Positions 39,122 to 53,500 of a stretch of 64,000 nt of DNA are shown here, piece by piece. Positions within the stretch are counted from its first letter, which is position 1, and the number at the start of each line of letters is the position of its first letter. Both the position numbers and the translations under genes were made by a program. The notes below the pieces were generated by a model, which did no database searches, had not been told where the DNA came from, and worked only from the letters and a program-made list of their open reading frames with translations. Source of the DNA: Tridacna crocea (Eukaryota; Mollusca; Bivalvia; Cardiida; Cardiidae); NCBI GenBank assembly GCA_943736015.1, contig OX031061.1, positions 18,943,192-19,007,191 of the forward strand. The letters are read 5' to 3'.

Positions 39122-40332
39122 AAAAAGACACTGTTTGATAAAAGTTTTATTCAGATTTCATTATGGATTCCTTTATGTGTAAGTTATAAGTAATTTTACG
39201 CATGGTAAAGGAGAATCAGTTGGTCTATTCACAAGAATATGATATTTTATAATGAAAATATATGGTTAAATATGAGAAAAAAAAACTTCACTCTAAAAAT
39301 ACTTCCCTATATGTAAAGAAACACAAGGAATGCAATGCCTCGATTAACAGTAACAACACAAAAATACTCTACCCACCCAAAAGCACCAACAAAACAAAGA
39401 GCAATTTCCTTTACTCTTGTACAGATAACACCAAAATGTACCGGTGACATTTAGGGAGCCTTAGATTGACACCTTTCCACTGGAGATGTGTCATTATTTT
39501 ATACAGTACTTTTGATAATTTCCTTCTATTGAACTTAAGTCTTTTCTTTCAGTTGCATTTTGAAGACCTTCAATACATCTTACATGAACTTATTTCAATA
39601 TGAGGAACTTTTCTAGTATCTAAGGACATGTTTAGACTTATTACTATCACAGAGCGTAAACAAATATCAGTGGCAACATTCATGACATAGAATCAATTGC
39701 AGCTCTCTTTATGAAATAGACGCAAGTTTCATTGCAGTGTAGTATGTCTGTACTGTCTAAAAAGTAAAGTATATTTAGGCTTTTATTTCTAATTTATATT
39801 TCTCATTTCGTGTAATTTAATGATTTGTCTTCATAGCAGGCACCATATCTGATCTAATGGCATTGTCTTGCAAGATTCATTCATTTTCTTACCAAATGCC
39901 CGGTAATGAAATAATAGAGTGCTCAAAGCGATATAACTCTTTCATATGGACAATATGATAATGAATATAAAGTTAGATTTCATATGTTGTATTGATCAGA
40001 GTTTCACATTTAAATCATGTGTCAGACATGACCTTCAAACTACATGTACCTGGAAATATAAATTTTCAGAGTTCACTTACCAGAGAATAAGTTATACATA
40101 TCAAAGGGTCAGTTTGATTTGACAGAAAGAAAATAGACCTGATAAAAAATAAGAAAGAGAACTTCACATTCAGGCATCTGCTCTCGGTAAATCATGAACA
40201 GATTTCAGATTGGATGAAACTGACTCTACTTCTAGATCTTTCTATCCATTAAGAAGTCTTTGTCTTTCTCAGTATCTGGGGTCTTAAGTGAACATAATTT
40301 TGTAGGGAAGCTTATTTTCAGTTCAAAATGTT
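39122..40332. other. AT-rich sequence without gene or recognised repeat
   Basis: I see only short, unsupported frames. Confidence 0.5.
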
Positions 40333-40561
40333 TTAACCCTTTACTCCATAGATACTCGTTTCTACGCATTGCTTGTAGGAGCCTTTTGAAAACATTGTGA
40401 GAAAAGGTGAAATTGCTCATGATGAGCAATTTCACTTTTTGTCACAATGTTTTCTATGCTATCAAAATGTGTTATATACTCATAAGAAATGGCTTCATCC
40501 TTGCTGTTATTTAGGGTCAATTAGAGATACCATAGAAATGCCTTATGGGGTAAAGGGTTAA
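40333..40561 (+). mobile_element. PBM MITE, type B+
   Basis: TTAACCCTTTACTCCATAGA to GGGGTAAAGGGTTAA; centre AATTGCTCATGATGAGCAATT. Confidence 0.88.
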
Positions 40562-40738
40562 TTCTTCAAATAAAAAGATGATGTTTGTGTATGCCTTTTT
40601 GGTGTTTCTAGAAACTTCTAATATTGCTTATACTGATGAGTGTAGAAATTTCTTCATAGATCAATTCAAGTAAAGAAATCCTAGTTTATTGTAGCCTCTC
40701 TTATGATGGTAAGTAAATGATCCCATATTCATTAACTC

Positions 40739-40902
40739 TTTACCACACGACAAAATTTTAGACTGGTTCAAATTGAAAGCATTTGCAGATGATAAAATAA
40801 AGTTGACTGAAAAATTGAAAGTTGTTTTGGGAAGGGTAGAAAACACTGGGGGAAAAGGAGAAAAGGGGCGTCAAAAGTAGGGATTGTGTGATAATGGGTT
40901 AA
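40739..40902 (-). mobile_element. PBM MITE, type A-, one hairpin arm deleted
   Basis: TTAACTCTTTACCACACGAC to GATAATGGGTTAA, only 164 bp; GGGGGAAAAGGAGAAAAGGG jumps to the distal arm, removing the palindrome centre. Confidence 0.8.
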
Positions 40903-40922
40903 AATTTTCATTATCTTTTCAG

Positions 40923-40945
40923 GGGAATGGATGGCAAGTCATATG
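40923..40945 (+). CDS. Candidate 23-nt MLX micro-exon
   Basis: Flanked by TTATCTTTTCAG and GTAAGTA, both strong sites. It ends in phase 1, which is what the next MLX exon (41417) needs to stay open. Too short to be proven from sequence alone. Confidence 0.4.
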
Positions 40946-41416
40946 GTAAGTAAAACAAGGATGTTACACAAGAAAAGAATCTTACTTTTATATCATGTCC
41001 TCTTTTCTTAGATGGTTTATCAATATTTAAGGTAGATCCATCATGCCTTATCAGACAACTTGAAAGCTTGGAGATGAAGCTCTGGATAATTTTAGGTTTA
41101 CTGTAATGAAAAAGTAAGCTTTTGTAAGGCTTAGTTCTTGTTAGTGTAAGTAACAATGAGGGCTAAGCACACATGTCATTGTGTTGAAGAAAGGATAAAG
41201 TTTTTTTTTTTATAGAAAATGTGGACAAAGGAGCAATTGCTTGCTGCAAGCTTTTGCTCATTATTCTGTAATATGTTCAAATGTATTCACTTTATGGGGC
41301 TTACACAGCTTTCAGGATAAAGGCCAATATTGGATAAATTGATTGAAATAATGAGATGAAAGTAAAACAATAACACAATAAGAAATGGTAATAAGATGGT
41401 TGCTGACTGATTTCAG

Positions 41417-41542
41417 AACTGGATCATGAGCTGAAGACCATAAATGCGAGCCCTACAGCAGGCAATACTTTCATGTTTGGTCGGGATGGAGGCAGTACAA
41501 ATTCCATACCTGGCTCATCGGCGTCATCAGCACATAACACTG
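41417..41542 (+). CDS. MLX: MLX exon with Ser-rich linker
   Basis: Acceptor GATTTCAG, donor ACTG/GTAAAT. It encodes the segment before the acidic linker, with an NSIPGSSASSAHNT stretch comparable to the vertebrate NSIGSTSASSVPNT. Enters with two bases completing a codon, leaves in phase 1. Confidence 0.88.
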
Positions 41543-44500
41543 GTAAATTTTCTATTCTAGTTACCCTAATATAGCAGTGTTCCCACTCATTCAAATTACT
41601 GCATAACTCATGTTACAGAATTTAAACTAACATTACAAATTCTGGTTACAAGTGAGACTTCAGGTAAGAAAAAATATTAAAAAAAAAGAAAGCATTATCT
41701 GCTTATCTTGTGTATAATGACAGGTTTTGAAGTTAGTTGTTACTTGTTGCCCTTATTAACTATTTTTGGTCAAACCATGCAGGAATACTTATCCATAAAT
41801 TTCTTCCAAGAATTCATGATAGTCTTTGCAACAGGATTTATTTCTCTATCAATGTTTCAGCAATCGTTTTATGGGAAAGCAGCCAGTGGCTTGGCATGAA
41901 TATTTTTGGTAGCATAGGTAAAAGAAATTCAAGGAAGAATGGGTATGTGTGCAAGTCATCACATTTTGACTGATATAATTTTGAAAGCAATATTAAACAT
42001 CATTCAGTCAATAAATCTAGTGGATAGTATGATAAGCAGAGCTCCAGATAAGAGGGAGTGATGATGTTCCTAAGTCATTATTTCTCGTCAAAACCCTTTG
42101 TTGTGGGTACTTAATAGAATCATCTCGATGAGATGATTTAACCCATTACCACACAATCCCTACTTTTGACGCCCCTGAGAAAGAAGCCTTTTGAAAACAC
42201 TGTGGGAAAAGGAGAAAATGCTGGTAACCAGCATTTTCTCTTTTTCCCACAGGGTTTTCTACCCTTCCCAGAACAAATTTCAATTTTTCAGTCACCTTTA
42301 TTTTGTCATCTGCAAATGCTTTCAATTTGGACAAGTCTAAAATTTCCTCGTGTGGTAAAGAGTTAATGAATACCCTTAACATTTGATTTAGTGGAGAATA
42401 ATTAATATTGTCAATTTTGAAATCAGAAGCTCTGATGATACATATTTATTTAATTAAAGATGACGAAGACAGTGACAGCAGTAGAGCAACCATGACATAC
42501 AAGGACCGCCGTAGAGAGGCCCATACAGCGGCCGAGCAGAAACGTCGTGATGCTATAAAGGTATTGTAATCAGTTGTATTACCTGTAAATGTTTATTGTG
42601 TCACCTGTTTGACCCAGCTTGGTTGCTCAGTTTCTAACTACATTACTACTCTACTTTATCCTTTACCACACAATCCTGAGTTTCAATGATCCTTAGTAAA
42701 AATGCTTTTGAAAACCTTTTGCGAAAAGAAGAAAATGCTGGTGAGTAGCATTTTCTCCTATTCCCACAATATTTTCTACCCCTCCCAAAATCAAATTTCA
42801 GTTATTGAATTACAATTATTTTGTCATTTGCAAATGGTTTCAATTTGGACAAGTCTAAACTTTTATTGTTTGTAAAGGATTAATCAAGAAACGGAGAGTT
42901 CAAGTCTCATTTTTGGTCAGTATTTTTCCAAAGATTTGGTATGATAGTTTGTGTGACGGGATTTGTTTCATTCTCTTTGCTGATCATTGTTCTACTAATG
43001 TTTATAGGAGAAAGCAGCCAGTGGCTTTGAAAGTTGTTATCAAAGTACTGATATAGGAAAGTGGAAGGATGCGTAGATAAGTGCAATTGCAGGTGTGATA
43101 CATAAACAATGTGGAAAACAGCATCGAACAAAATCAGCAAAAGAAAACATGTGTTGGCTACTTTCCTATTGATAACTGTCATAGATTTTCATTATTTTGA
43201 TAGGTATGGTAATTCCAAGTACAGTTGTTACTTTTACCTTTTACCCCATATGGCATTTCTATGGTATCTCTAACTGACCCTAAATAACAGCAAGGATGAA
43301 GCTGTTTCTTATGAGTATATGACACGTTTTGATAGCACGGAAAACATTGTGGCAAAAGGTGAAATTGCTCATGACGAGCAATTTCACGTTTTGCCACAAT
43401 GTTTTCCAAAGGCTCCTTCAAGCAATGCGTAGAAATAAGCATCTATGGAGTAAATGGTTAATGTAAACATTGTATATAAGGTGCTCAATGGACTCATTTG
43501 GAACAATTTGAGCCGTGCTCTGTTAAAAGGGTGTTCCATGCAGCTGCAAAAAGTTTTGATCCAGGTCAGCCTGCAAAACTTTCTTATTTTCGATAAACTT
43601 TCTGTATGTCAAAGGACCATTATACCTCATGATTTGACCTTTTGTGAGACAAAATGGATCTTCTGGATCCATATGGCTTGCAACACGCTAAAAGTAGCAT
43701 TCGTACATTTGCGTAAATTGTCGTCTCGGATCAGCCTGCGTAGTCCTCGCAGGCTAATCCGAGACATAAAAACAGAAAGTTGTCGTTACAGATTAGCTTG
43801 TGCGGACTGCAGGATGATCCGAGACATCACTTTACCAAATTGTCCGAATAACCCTTTTTTGATTGCTGCAAGCCATATAATGTGAAAGCTGATGATATGC
43901 AATTTAAACTGTTTTTCATTGAGTATGGCTCATTGTGGAATGAATCCAGAGAGCTCCAGGTGAAGGGAGTGATTTTGATTTCAAAATTGAAAAATTGATT
44001 ATTTACAACCAAACCCTATGATGTGGGTACATGTACTCATTAGAATCATCTTGTCAAGACGGTTGTAATTAGCACCCACAACATGGGGTTTGGAAGAGAA
44101 ATGATGACTTAGAATACGATCATTCCCTCTTATCTGGATTTCTGAATACACACAACAAAGGTTGTAAAAATAGTTGTAAAAATTGAAAGAAAGATACTGT
44201 CTGATATCAACAGCTGTCTAGTTTTATGACTATGTATTTGTTTTATACAGAAAGGTTATGATGAACTGCAAACCATTGTACCGACATGCCAACAAACAGA
44301 TACTATTGGATCAGCCAAGCTGAGTAAAGCTACAGTGTTACAAAGATGTAAGAAGTAGTGCTCTACCTTAATTATACTAGTATCTAACAACCAAATGTTC
44401 CTGATGACCCTGAAGAAGACTGTTGAGAACATTGTAGGAAAGGAAGAAAATGCTAGTTACCAGCGCTTTGTCCTCTTTCTGTAACGTTTTCTACACAGAG

Positions 44501-47500
44501 ACAAATAAAACTTGTCAGTAAATGCTTTCAATTTTGACAAGTCTCAAATTTTGTCATTTGTGATAGAGTTAGAAAATAATATCAACCAGTATTATTTGCA
44601 GAATCACAAACATGAAGCCTTCATACTTTAATTTTATACAATTTAACATATTTTTCTATCTATACCGTCTAACGAAATTGCAGACTAGACACATGCATGA
44701 GTCAGAGTATATTTAATTCTGCAACTTTTATTGGTTATGAATGTTTTTTAGCTCACCTGAGCACAACATGCTCAAGGGGAGCTTTCAGGACCACCCGATG
44801 TCCATCATGCGTCGTCCTTCGTGTGTCGACAACAATTCTTTAAACATCAACTCCTCCTAAACCGCTGGGCCAATTGGACCAAACTTTGCTGGAATGTTCC
44901 TTGGGAGATCCTCTTTAAAATTTGTTCACAGAATATGATTCCGTCAAAAATTCTGGTTGCTATGGCAACCAAATGGAATTTCCTAAGAAATTCTTTAAAA
45001 ATCTTCTTCTCGGAAACAGCTGGCCAGATATTGAAATAATTTCACAGAGATGTTCCTTGGGTGACCCTTTTAAAATATAGCTCGAGAAATTGTGCTCCGT
45101 GAAGAAACATGCCTCTGGTAAATAGGGGCTTCTTGAACTATACAGAAATGAAGAATTCTTAAAAATTCTTCTCTGAAATCCCTGGTTAGATTTTGAAATA
45201 ATTTTACAGAGAAGTGCCTTGGGTGACTTAGAAAATTGTTCATGAAATTTTGATTCGTCAAGAAACATGGCTCTGGTGAATGGGGGCTACTTGCACTATA
45301 TGAAAATGAAGAAATTATTGAAAATTCTTCTTCTCTGAAACCTGTTGTTAGATTTTGAAATAATTTCACAGAGATGTTCCTTGGGTGACCCTTTTGAAAA
45401 ATTGTTCGTGAAATTTTGATTCGTAAAGATTTCGTGATTCGGGGCTACTTGCATTATGGAAATGAAGAAATTCTTAAAATTTATTCTTCTCTCGAACAGA
45501 TGGTCAGATTTTGAAATAATTTCACAGAGATGTTCCTTGGGTGACCCTTTTGAAAAGTGTTCCTGAAATTTTGATTCATCAAGAAACATGGCTCTGGTGA
45601 ATGGGGGCTACTTGCACTATATGGAAATGAAGAAATCATTGAAAATTCTTCTTCTCTGAAACCTGTTGTTAGATTTTCAAATAATTTCATAGCAATATTG
45701 CTTGGGTGACCCTTTTCAAAATTTGTTTGTGAAATTTTGATCCGTCAAGAAAAATGGCTCTGGTGAATGGGGGTTACTTGCACTATACAGACATGAAGAA
45801 ATTCTTGAAAATTCTTCTTCTCTGAAACGACAATTTCACATATTGTGATAATTTTGATAAGTCAAGAAACATGGCTCTGGTGAATGGGGGCTACTTGCAC
45901 TGTACGGAAATTAAGTAACTCCTAAAAATTCTTCTTTTCTGAAACTGCTGGTCACAGTGGTCAGATTTTGAAAGGACTCAGGGTTTTAACGGACGAACAT
46001 TTTCTGCGTCTTGCACACAGAAATAGGGAAGCAGGACTCCCAAAACTTATGCTACTGCGTCCCCTGGGATGCAATTCTAAGTTTGTTGTCATTGGGTAAA
46101 GATTCGATGATTGAGGGCTCTAAGAAGTTACTGATATCAAAAGATAAAACTTGTCAAGCGTGAACGATAGTACCCAAAACATACCGCAGCTTTTCGGAAG
46201 GTAAGTGTGGTATGGTGTAAAAACCCAGCATTCTCGACAAGCTGATCGAAATAGGTAATACAGTTCAACAAAAAATGTTCTTTACAGTAATCCTTTTCAA
46301 AAGTAAAGATAATTATGTTGTTAAAAAAACAAACGTATAGCAACAAAAAATGTTCTTTACAGTAATCCTTTTCAAAAGTAAAGATAATTATGTTGTTAAA
46401 AAAACAAACGTATAGCATCCGCCGAGAATTATCATTAATTTTGACCTTCATAATCTACGACGGTGGCCGGCTCATTATCTGTGATTTAGACCGAGCCCCT
46501 AAAGGTTGTTTGTGCTGATGCACTGTTAAAAATAGCGTCTGCAAACTAGTGGTGGGCTGATGATCGACTATAGTTGAAAGTCTGTTTGTTTTGGCTTCCA
46601 ATTCCCATAAGCGATTAAGAAATCCCGGAATTGCCAAAACTTGAATTCTTGGTTTTGTGACTATGATTTACTACAGCCCAAGTTGACATCAACGGGAGAC
46701 ACATTCTATTTTTAAATGATCAGATTACTCATTTATGTACAGGAATACACAGATGAAGTTTCAAACATGGCGTCTGAAGAAGACATTATGGAAAATAATT
46801 ATTACATGTTTGTTATGTAATGATCACCCAAAGAGCCATGTTTTTTGTTGAAAAACTGAAGTTTTTCGGTAAAGGGATAATGCATCAGGGAGATGCATTA
46901 AATTACTTTTTGTGAGACCGTAGGTAAAAAATAAGCTCTGAAAGATGTGTGCTGTAAATTTGTTAGATAGTAGATAGTAATTAACTCATCAAATTTTTCA
47001 GCAATTGATTACATCCAGTTTCTGGTTCAGCAGAAAAAGAAACAAGAAGATGAGCTGGACTCTCTTAGAAAGGAAGTGATGGCATTGAAGATAATGAAAG
47101 CGTATGTTGTGATCTTTTAAAATTCTTTTTTTCTTTTCAGCTGTATATACTATAAGCTTAGGGTTTGGGTATTACCTTTATTCTGTCTGTCTCATGGTCT
47201 ATCTATAGATCTGTCCAATGTCATTTTCTTGCTTTTGGCTCAAAAGTACACATTTTCAAATAATTTTGCCATTCTTTGTAAATGAAGGGTTTAAACCCAT
47301 TACCATAGACAACTTTTGACGACCTTAGGTAGAAGCCTTTTGAAAACATTGTGGAACAAGTAGCCAGCATTTTCTCTTTTTCCCACAATCTTTTCTAACC
47401 TTCCTAAATCAAGTTTTGATATTTCAGTCACATTTATTTTGTCATCTGCAACTGCTTTCAATTTGGACCAGTGTATAGATTTGTCGTTTGGTAAAGAGTT

Positions 47501-50500
47501 AATGCTCCACTGGCTACCAAGGTCTAAACTTTTTGACATCAATAAATTTTCATTGGTACCAAGGATAATTCTACCACATCATTTAGTCACTTTTATGAGA
47601 AAATGGGTTTTATAGTGTGATATGTTGCTTGGTATCCCCAAATCTGTTGACTCTTTACCAAACAACAAAATTTCAGACTGGTCCAAATTCAAAGCATTTG
47701 CAGATGACAAAATAAATGTGACTCATATATTGAAATTTGGTTTGGGAAGGGTAGGAAACATAGTAGGAAAGGGAGAAAATGCTGGTTGCCAGCATTTTCT
47801 CCTTTTCCCACAATGTTTTCAAAAGTTTTTTTTCTCATGGTTGTTAAAAGTCAGGATTTTGTGTTAAAGAGTTAAATATTGCACATTTCATTTTTGCATG
47901 ATGGAGAACTGTAGTATTACAATTATATCATTGCAACATTTCTTTTATTCTTGTCTACCCTTGATTACACCAGTATTGCACTGGGTATGTGCAATTCATT
48001 GCTAGAAAATGTTCCCCTGTTATCAGCCCAGGCAGTACAGTGTTAGCCAGAATTTTCTGATCATGAATCCTGTAACTACAGGGCCTTTTAGGATCCTTCC
48101 TTCACCTATAGTACATACAATTTTCTCCTCTTATCACTGTCAAAGATAGACAATCCAAATCAACAAATAGCAAAAAGTATTATGGATGACAGGTAGTTGA
48201 TTCCTTATTACTTGAATTAAAAACTGGATTTTTTTTTTTTTTAAACATCAGTTAACTTCTGTTCTGGGTTTTCCTTTTAGCCCTTTCCCAAACAATCCCT
48301 GGTTTTTACGGGTCTAGAATAGTATCCATTTGAAAACATTGTGGGAAAAGGAGAAAATGCTGGTAACCAGCATTTTCTCCTATTCCCACAATGTTTTCTA
48401 CCCTATCACAGTCAGAAATCATCCTTTCAGCGAGAGTTGAATTGTCGTCTGCAAATGCTTTCAGTTTGGTCTAGTCCAAAAGTTTGTCGTTTGGGAAAGT
48501 GTTAAATACTCATAGTATTTAATAATTTCAAATGAAAGATAAGATGACATAAAAATGTTTCAACCCTCAACTACCCAGTCCAGAGTTTCAGTAACCTTAA
48601 TGAGAAAACCTTACGAGAAATGGAGAACCGACATTTTCTTCCTTTCCCACGTTTTCTGTCCTTTTAATTGAGAAATATTTTTAGAAACATTTGATATTTT
48701 GTCAGCAAATAGTTTGTTATTGGCCAAAATCATGCCTTTACAGTTTTGTAAACTGTTAATTACTTTTTGTTACAGCAACTATGAGCATATCGTGAAGACC
48801 CATCAGAACCAGCCTGTCCATGGACAGAATCAAGTTTCGGATGCAGCAAAATTTCAAGTGGTAGGTTAACTTTTAGAGGCCAAGGATATTGTAGAAAGTG
48901 TAGATCAAGATCAGACTAAAGATTATGCAGTTTCATCTTGGATCTATGATGTCTGATATCTTCCTCTATATTCAGAAAAAGCTTAGCAGTGACAAATTAA
49001 TAGCTATTGAGTACATTTTTAGCTCACCTGAGCACAACATGCTCAAGGGGAGCTTTTAGGGTCACTGGCTGTCCGTCGTGTGTTGTCCGTCGTGCGTCGT
49101 CAACAATTCTTTAAACATCAAGTCCTCCTAAACCACTGGGCCAATTTGGACCAAACTTGGCTGGAATGTTCCTTGAGAGGTCCTCTTTAAAAATTGTTCA
49201 CAGAATTTGATTCCGTAAAAACTCTGGTTGCCATTGCAACGAAATGGAATTTTCTAGGAAATTGTTTGAAAATCTTCTCTGATGAAACCGCTGGTCAGAT
49301 TTTAAAATAATTTCACAGAGACGTTCCTTGGGTGACCCTTTTCAAAATTTGTTCGTGAAATTTTGATACATCAAGAATCATGGCTCTGGTAAATGGGGGC
49401 TTCTTGTACTATACAAAAATACAGGAATTCTTAAAAATTCTTCTTCTCTGAAACGACTGGTCAGATTTTGAAATAATTTCACAGAGATGTTCCTTGGATG
49501 ACCCTTTTCAAAACTTGTGGGCAAAATTTTGATTCGTCAATAAACATGGCTCTGGTGAATGGGGGCTACTTGTACTATATGGCCATGAAAAAAATTTTAA
49601 AATTCTTCTCTGGAACTGCTGATCAAGTTCTGAAATAATTTCACAGAAATGTATCTTAGTTGACCCTTTTCAAAAATTGCTCGAAAGATTTTGATCCATC
49701 ATGAAACATGGCTCTGATGGCTGTGAGCTATTTACACTATACAGACATGTAGAAATTCTTAAAAATTCTTCTTCTCTGAAATGGTTGTTAAGATTGTGAA
49801 AAAGTTGGCTATGGTCCTCTCAAAAATTCAGGTGAGCGAACCAGGGCCATCTTGGCCCTCTTGTTTACTGACATACCTTTTTAAAAGATTGTGGCAATTG
49901 GGGAAATATGTCAAAACAAGAAATTTCTATAATTGGCATATTTTTTTCTACAAACACTTTTGATAACAGAATCATAAATGTCAATATCCGAATGAAGACT
50001 GTTTTCATCAGCTGCCTGTGATACTGGTGTGAAACAGAGTAAATATAACATGCATTTTACTGTGTAAATATGAAACAGATCCTGTTCAAATGTATTAGAT
50101 TGAGGCACAGATCAATCTAAAGGTGAAATGTTCAGCACAAATGCTGTTTTCATTGTAGCCAGTGGTTAATCAATATCAGACTACCTAAACGTGTGCCTGC
50201 GAGGATGGCTCAGTGGTGAGCGTTTAGGACTCATGACCTGGTGGTTTTGGCAAACTTTATATTTTCGCCTCTCACCTCTGCTGAAGCATGTGAGAAAAGT
50301 AGTTGGTGGCTTTGGAAAGAAAGTGTAAGTACCGGTGTGAGAAAGCCAGGAAACACATGTGCATCACCGACTGCCATGATAAGACCTTAGCTGTTAAAGT
50401 GGCGTTAAACCCCAATACAACCAACCAACCATAAACATGTGTTGAAAATCCATAAAACTTACAATCTTATACATAGTGTAGATGTGTAACACAATTTTCT

Positions 50501-53500
50501 TATGCTTACCTTTGAAAGCCAAAGAGAAGCCAAAAGTAAACAATTCTGGTCATTAAAAATCACACAAAAAAATCCATTCATACCAGTAAAATTATGGTAA
50601 CTATCCTTAGTCTGACAATCTGTGGATCTGTGAAGGTATGATCGTTCAAAGATAGAACATTGAAAATTGAAATTGTTGCCAACATTAACCCTTTACCACA
50701 CAATCATGACTTTTAACGCCCCTGTGAAAGAAGCCTTTTGAAATCAATTGTGGGAAAAGGCAAAAATGCTGGTAACCAGCATTTTCTCCTTTTCACACAA
50801 TGTTTTCTTCCCTTCCTAATGCAAAATTTAATACTTTAGTCACATTCATTTTGTCGTCTGCAAGTGCTTTCAACTTGGACCAGACTGAAATTTTGTCATT
50901 TGGTAAAGAGTTAATTTAATTTTGTATTAACTTTCAGAGGGCCAAATAAACCGAGCCTCTCTGTCTAAAATTTATGCCTAAGCAAAGCAGACTTGTAGAT
51001 AAAGACCAGACTGCTGGTTTTGTCCAGTCTGGTCTTATCTACACTGCCCACAAAGGGGATTTTAGAAGTGAATTTGCTTTAATGGTTAAGTCTTTACCAC
51101 ACGAGAAAAGTTAAGATTGATTGAAATTGAAAGCATTTGCAGACGACAAAATAAAGATGACTGAAAAATTGAAATTTGTTCTGGGAAGGGTAGAAAACAC
51201 TGTGTTGGAAAAGGAGAAAATGCTGGTTACCAGCATTTTCTCCTTTTCCCACAATGTTTTCTAAAGGCTTCTTTCTCAGGGGCGTCAAAAGGAGGGATTG
51301 TGTGGTAATGGGTTAATGGTTAAGTAATGTATCATTTTTTTTCCCTTACAGTTTAAGCAGATCATGGACTCATTGTTCCAGAGCTTTAATGCGACCATAT
51401 CTGTGGCCAACTTTGCAGAACTATCTGCATGTGTCTTCAGCTGGCTGGAGGAGTGTTGTAAACCACAGGTAATTGTTACAAATGTTCCCTGGCCTAGCCC
51501 TTTACTAAACAATCTGGAGTTTTAACAAGCGTGACTGAGAATGCTTTTAAATTAACCCTCTACCCCATAAGGCATTTCTATGGTATCTCTAATTGACCCT
51601 AAATGACAGCAAGGATGAATCCATTTCTTATGTGAATATGACACCTTTTGATAGTGTAGAAAACAATGTGGCAAAAGGTGGAATTGCTCGTCACGAGCAA
51701 TTTCACCTTTTGCCACAATGTTTTCTAATTGCTCCTACAAGCAAGGTGTAGAAATGAGTATCTGTGGAGTAAAGGGTTAAAAGCAGAGTGGTAAATTGAG
51801 ATAATACTAGTAAACGGCATTTTCTTGTTACCCCTTGTTAATATTTTAATTAACATTTGCTCTGTCTTGGTTTCACCTTGGTCAAACAGAAAATTTTGTT
51901 GTTTGGCAAAGAGTCAACACTTTACCACAATTCTGTGTTTTAAAAACCTCTTGAAGAAGGCTTCTGAAAACTTGTTCATTTTTATTTATGAAAAATGTTT
52001 CTTACTCACTGCAAGGATTGTAGATATAGAAGATAATTGTCTGATTTACATTTCTTTCATCAAGTGAAAAGTGAGGGCTATGTTTCACAAGTGGCAAAGC
52101 TGTGAGTAAAAAAATGGCGTGTGCTTTTCAGGAGATGAATGAAATTTTGATCAGACACTGAAACAGTTATCATATTTTTTCTATGCTCATAACTTTACCA
52201 CACAAGCCTTGCTCATTGGGCAAAATGTGTTTTTTCATGCGAAATAGATCTATTCAGTCGAATCAGATATGGACTGACGATAATATTAATGGCATGAGTG
52301 ATGTTGACCATTTCGTAAAACATGACATTCAGAAAAAAATAATAAGTTTTATATAATCTGTGGTATGTCAAAAATGAAAAACTTTGCATTCACTGGTGAA
52401 TTATAATATTCGCCAATGAATTATACAGGTATAATTCACTGATTGATTTCTAGACATTGTCTAAATTCATTTAACCCTTTACCACACAATCCCTACTTTT
52501 TACGACCTAGAGATAGAAGCCTTGTGAAAACATTCTGGGAAAAAGGAGAAAATGCTGGTAACCAGCATTTTCTCCTTTTTCTGCAATGTTTTCTAACCTG
52601 CTGGAAACAAATTTCAATTTTTGAGTTATTTTTCTTTTTACGTCTGCAAGTGCTTTCAATTTGGACCAGCCTAAAATTTTGTCGTTTGGGAAAGGGTTAA
52701 CCTGATCCTGATCCTTATGCTGAATATATTAGTAGGCATAAAAATAGAACCAGGAATATTATTCGGAAAGTTACATATACATGGGCAGGTACTAATATAC
52801 ACAGTTAACCCTTAGCCAGGGGTTTTAATCTGGGGGGTTTAAGTGATGTTCATTGATAGCTCTAGTTATCAACCAGGTTGACTAAAATGGTAACATGTGC
52901 CTTTGTGGTTACTTTTGATGGGTCCAGGTGCTCATAACTTCAAATTAATCAGAACTAGGACTCAAAAAATGACATTACTCTAGTGAATTATCAGAAATAA
53001 GTGATAGGTTTGATACACTGCTGGGAGAGTTTTTTTTATTTAACTGCAAGTACCAGCTTGAATTGCAATATTGCTTTTCAACAGTATGGGAAATGTTGAA
53101 GGGAAAGAGCAGTTGCTTTGAAGCTGTGCTTGCTTTATTCCCAATGTTTTTTAACTCCTTACCTAACAACAAAATTTTAGCCGTCCAAATGGAAAGCATT
53201 TGCAGACAACAAAATAAACTAAAGAATTGAAATTTCTATTAAGACAGGAAGAAAACATTGTGAGAAAAGGAGAAAATGATGGTTACCAGCATTTTCTCCT
53301 TTTCCAACAATGTTTTCAAAAGTTGTCTTTCACAGAGATGTTAAAGGTCGGGATTGTGTGGTAAAGGGTTAAAGTTATCAAAGACTGGTGCACAAACAGT
53401 GTAAATGAACAAAAGTTGGTAAAAGGTTTACTATTCTTCTCTTTGGCATCTTTTCAGACCCTCAGGGAAGTTGTTCTTGGAATTCTTCGTCAGATGAACC

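Noticed and set aside
45000-45690. Several leftward frames of 60-100 codons with FLDESKF/FTNQNF-like repeats
   Set aside because: Shadows of the 160-bp core unit of TCE-2; repeated because the DNA is.
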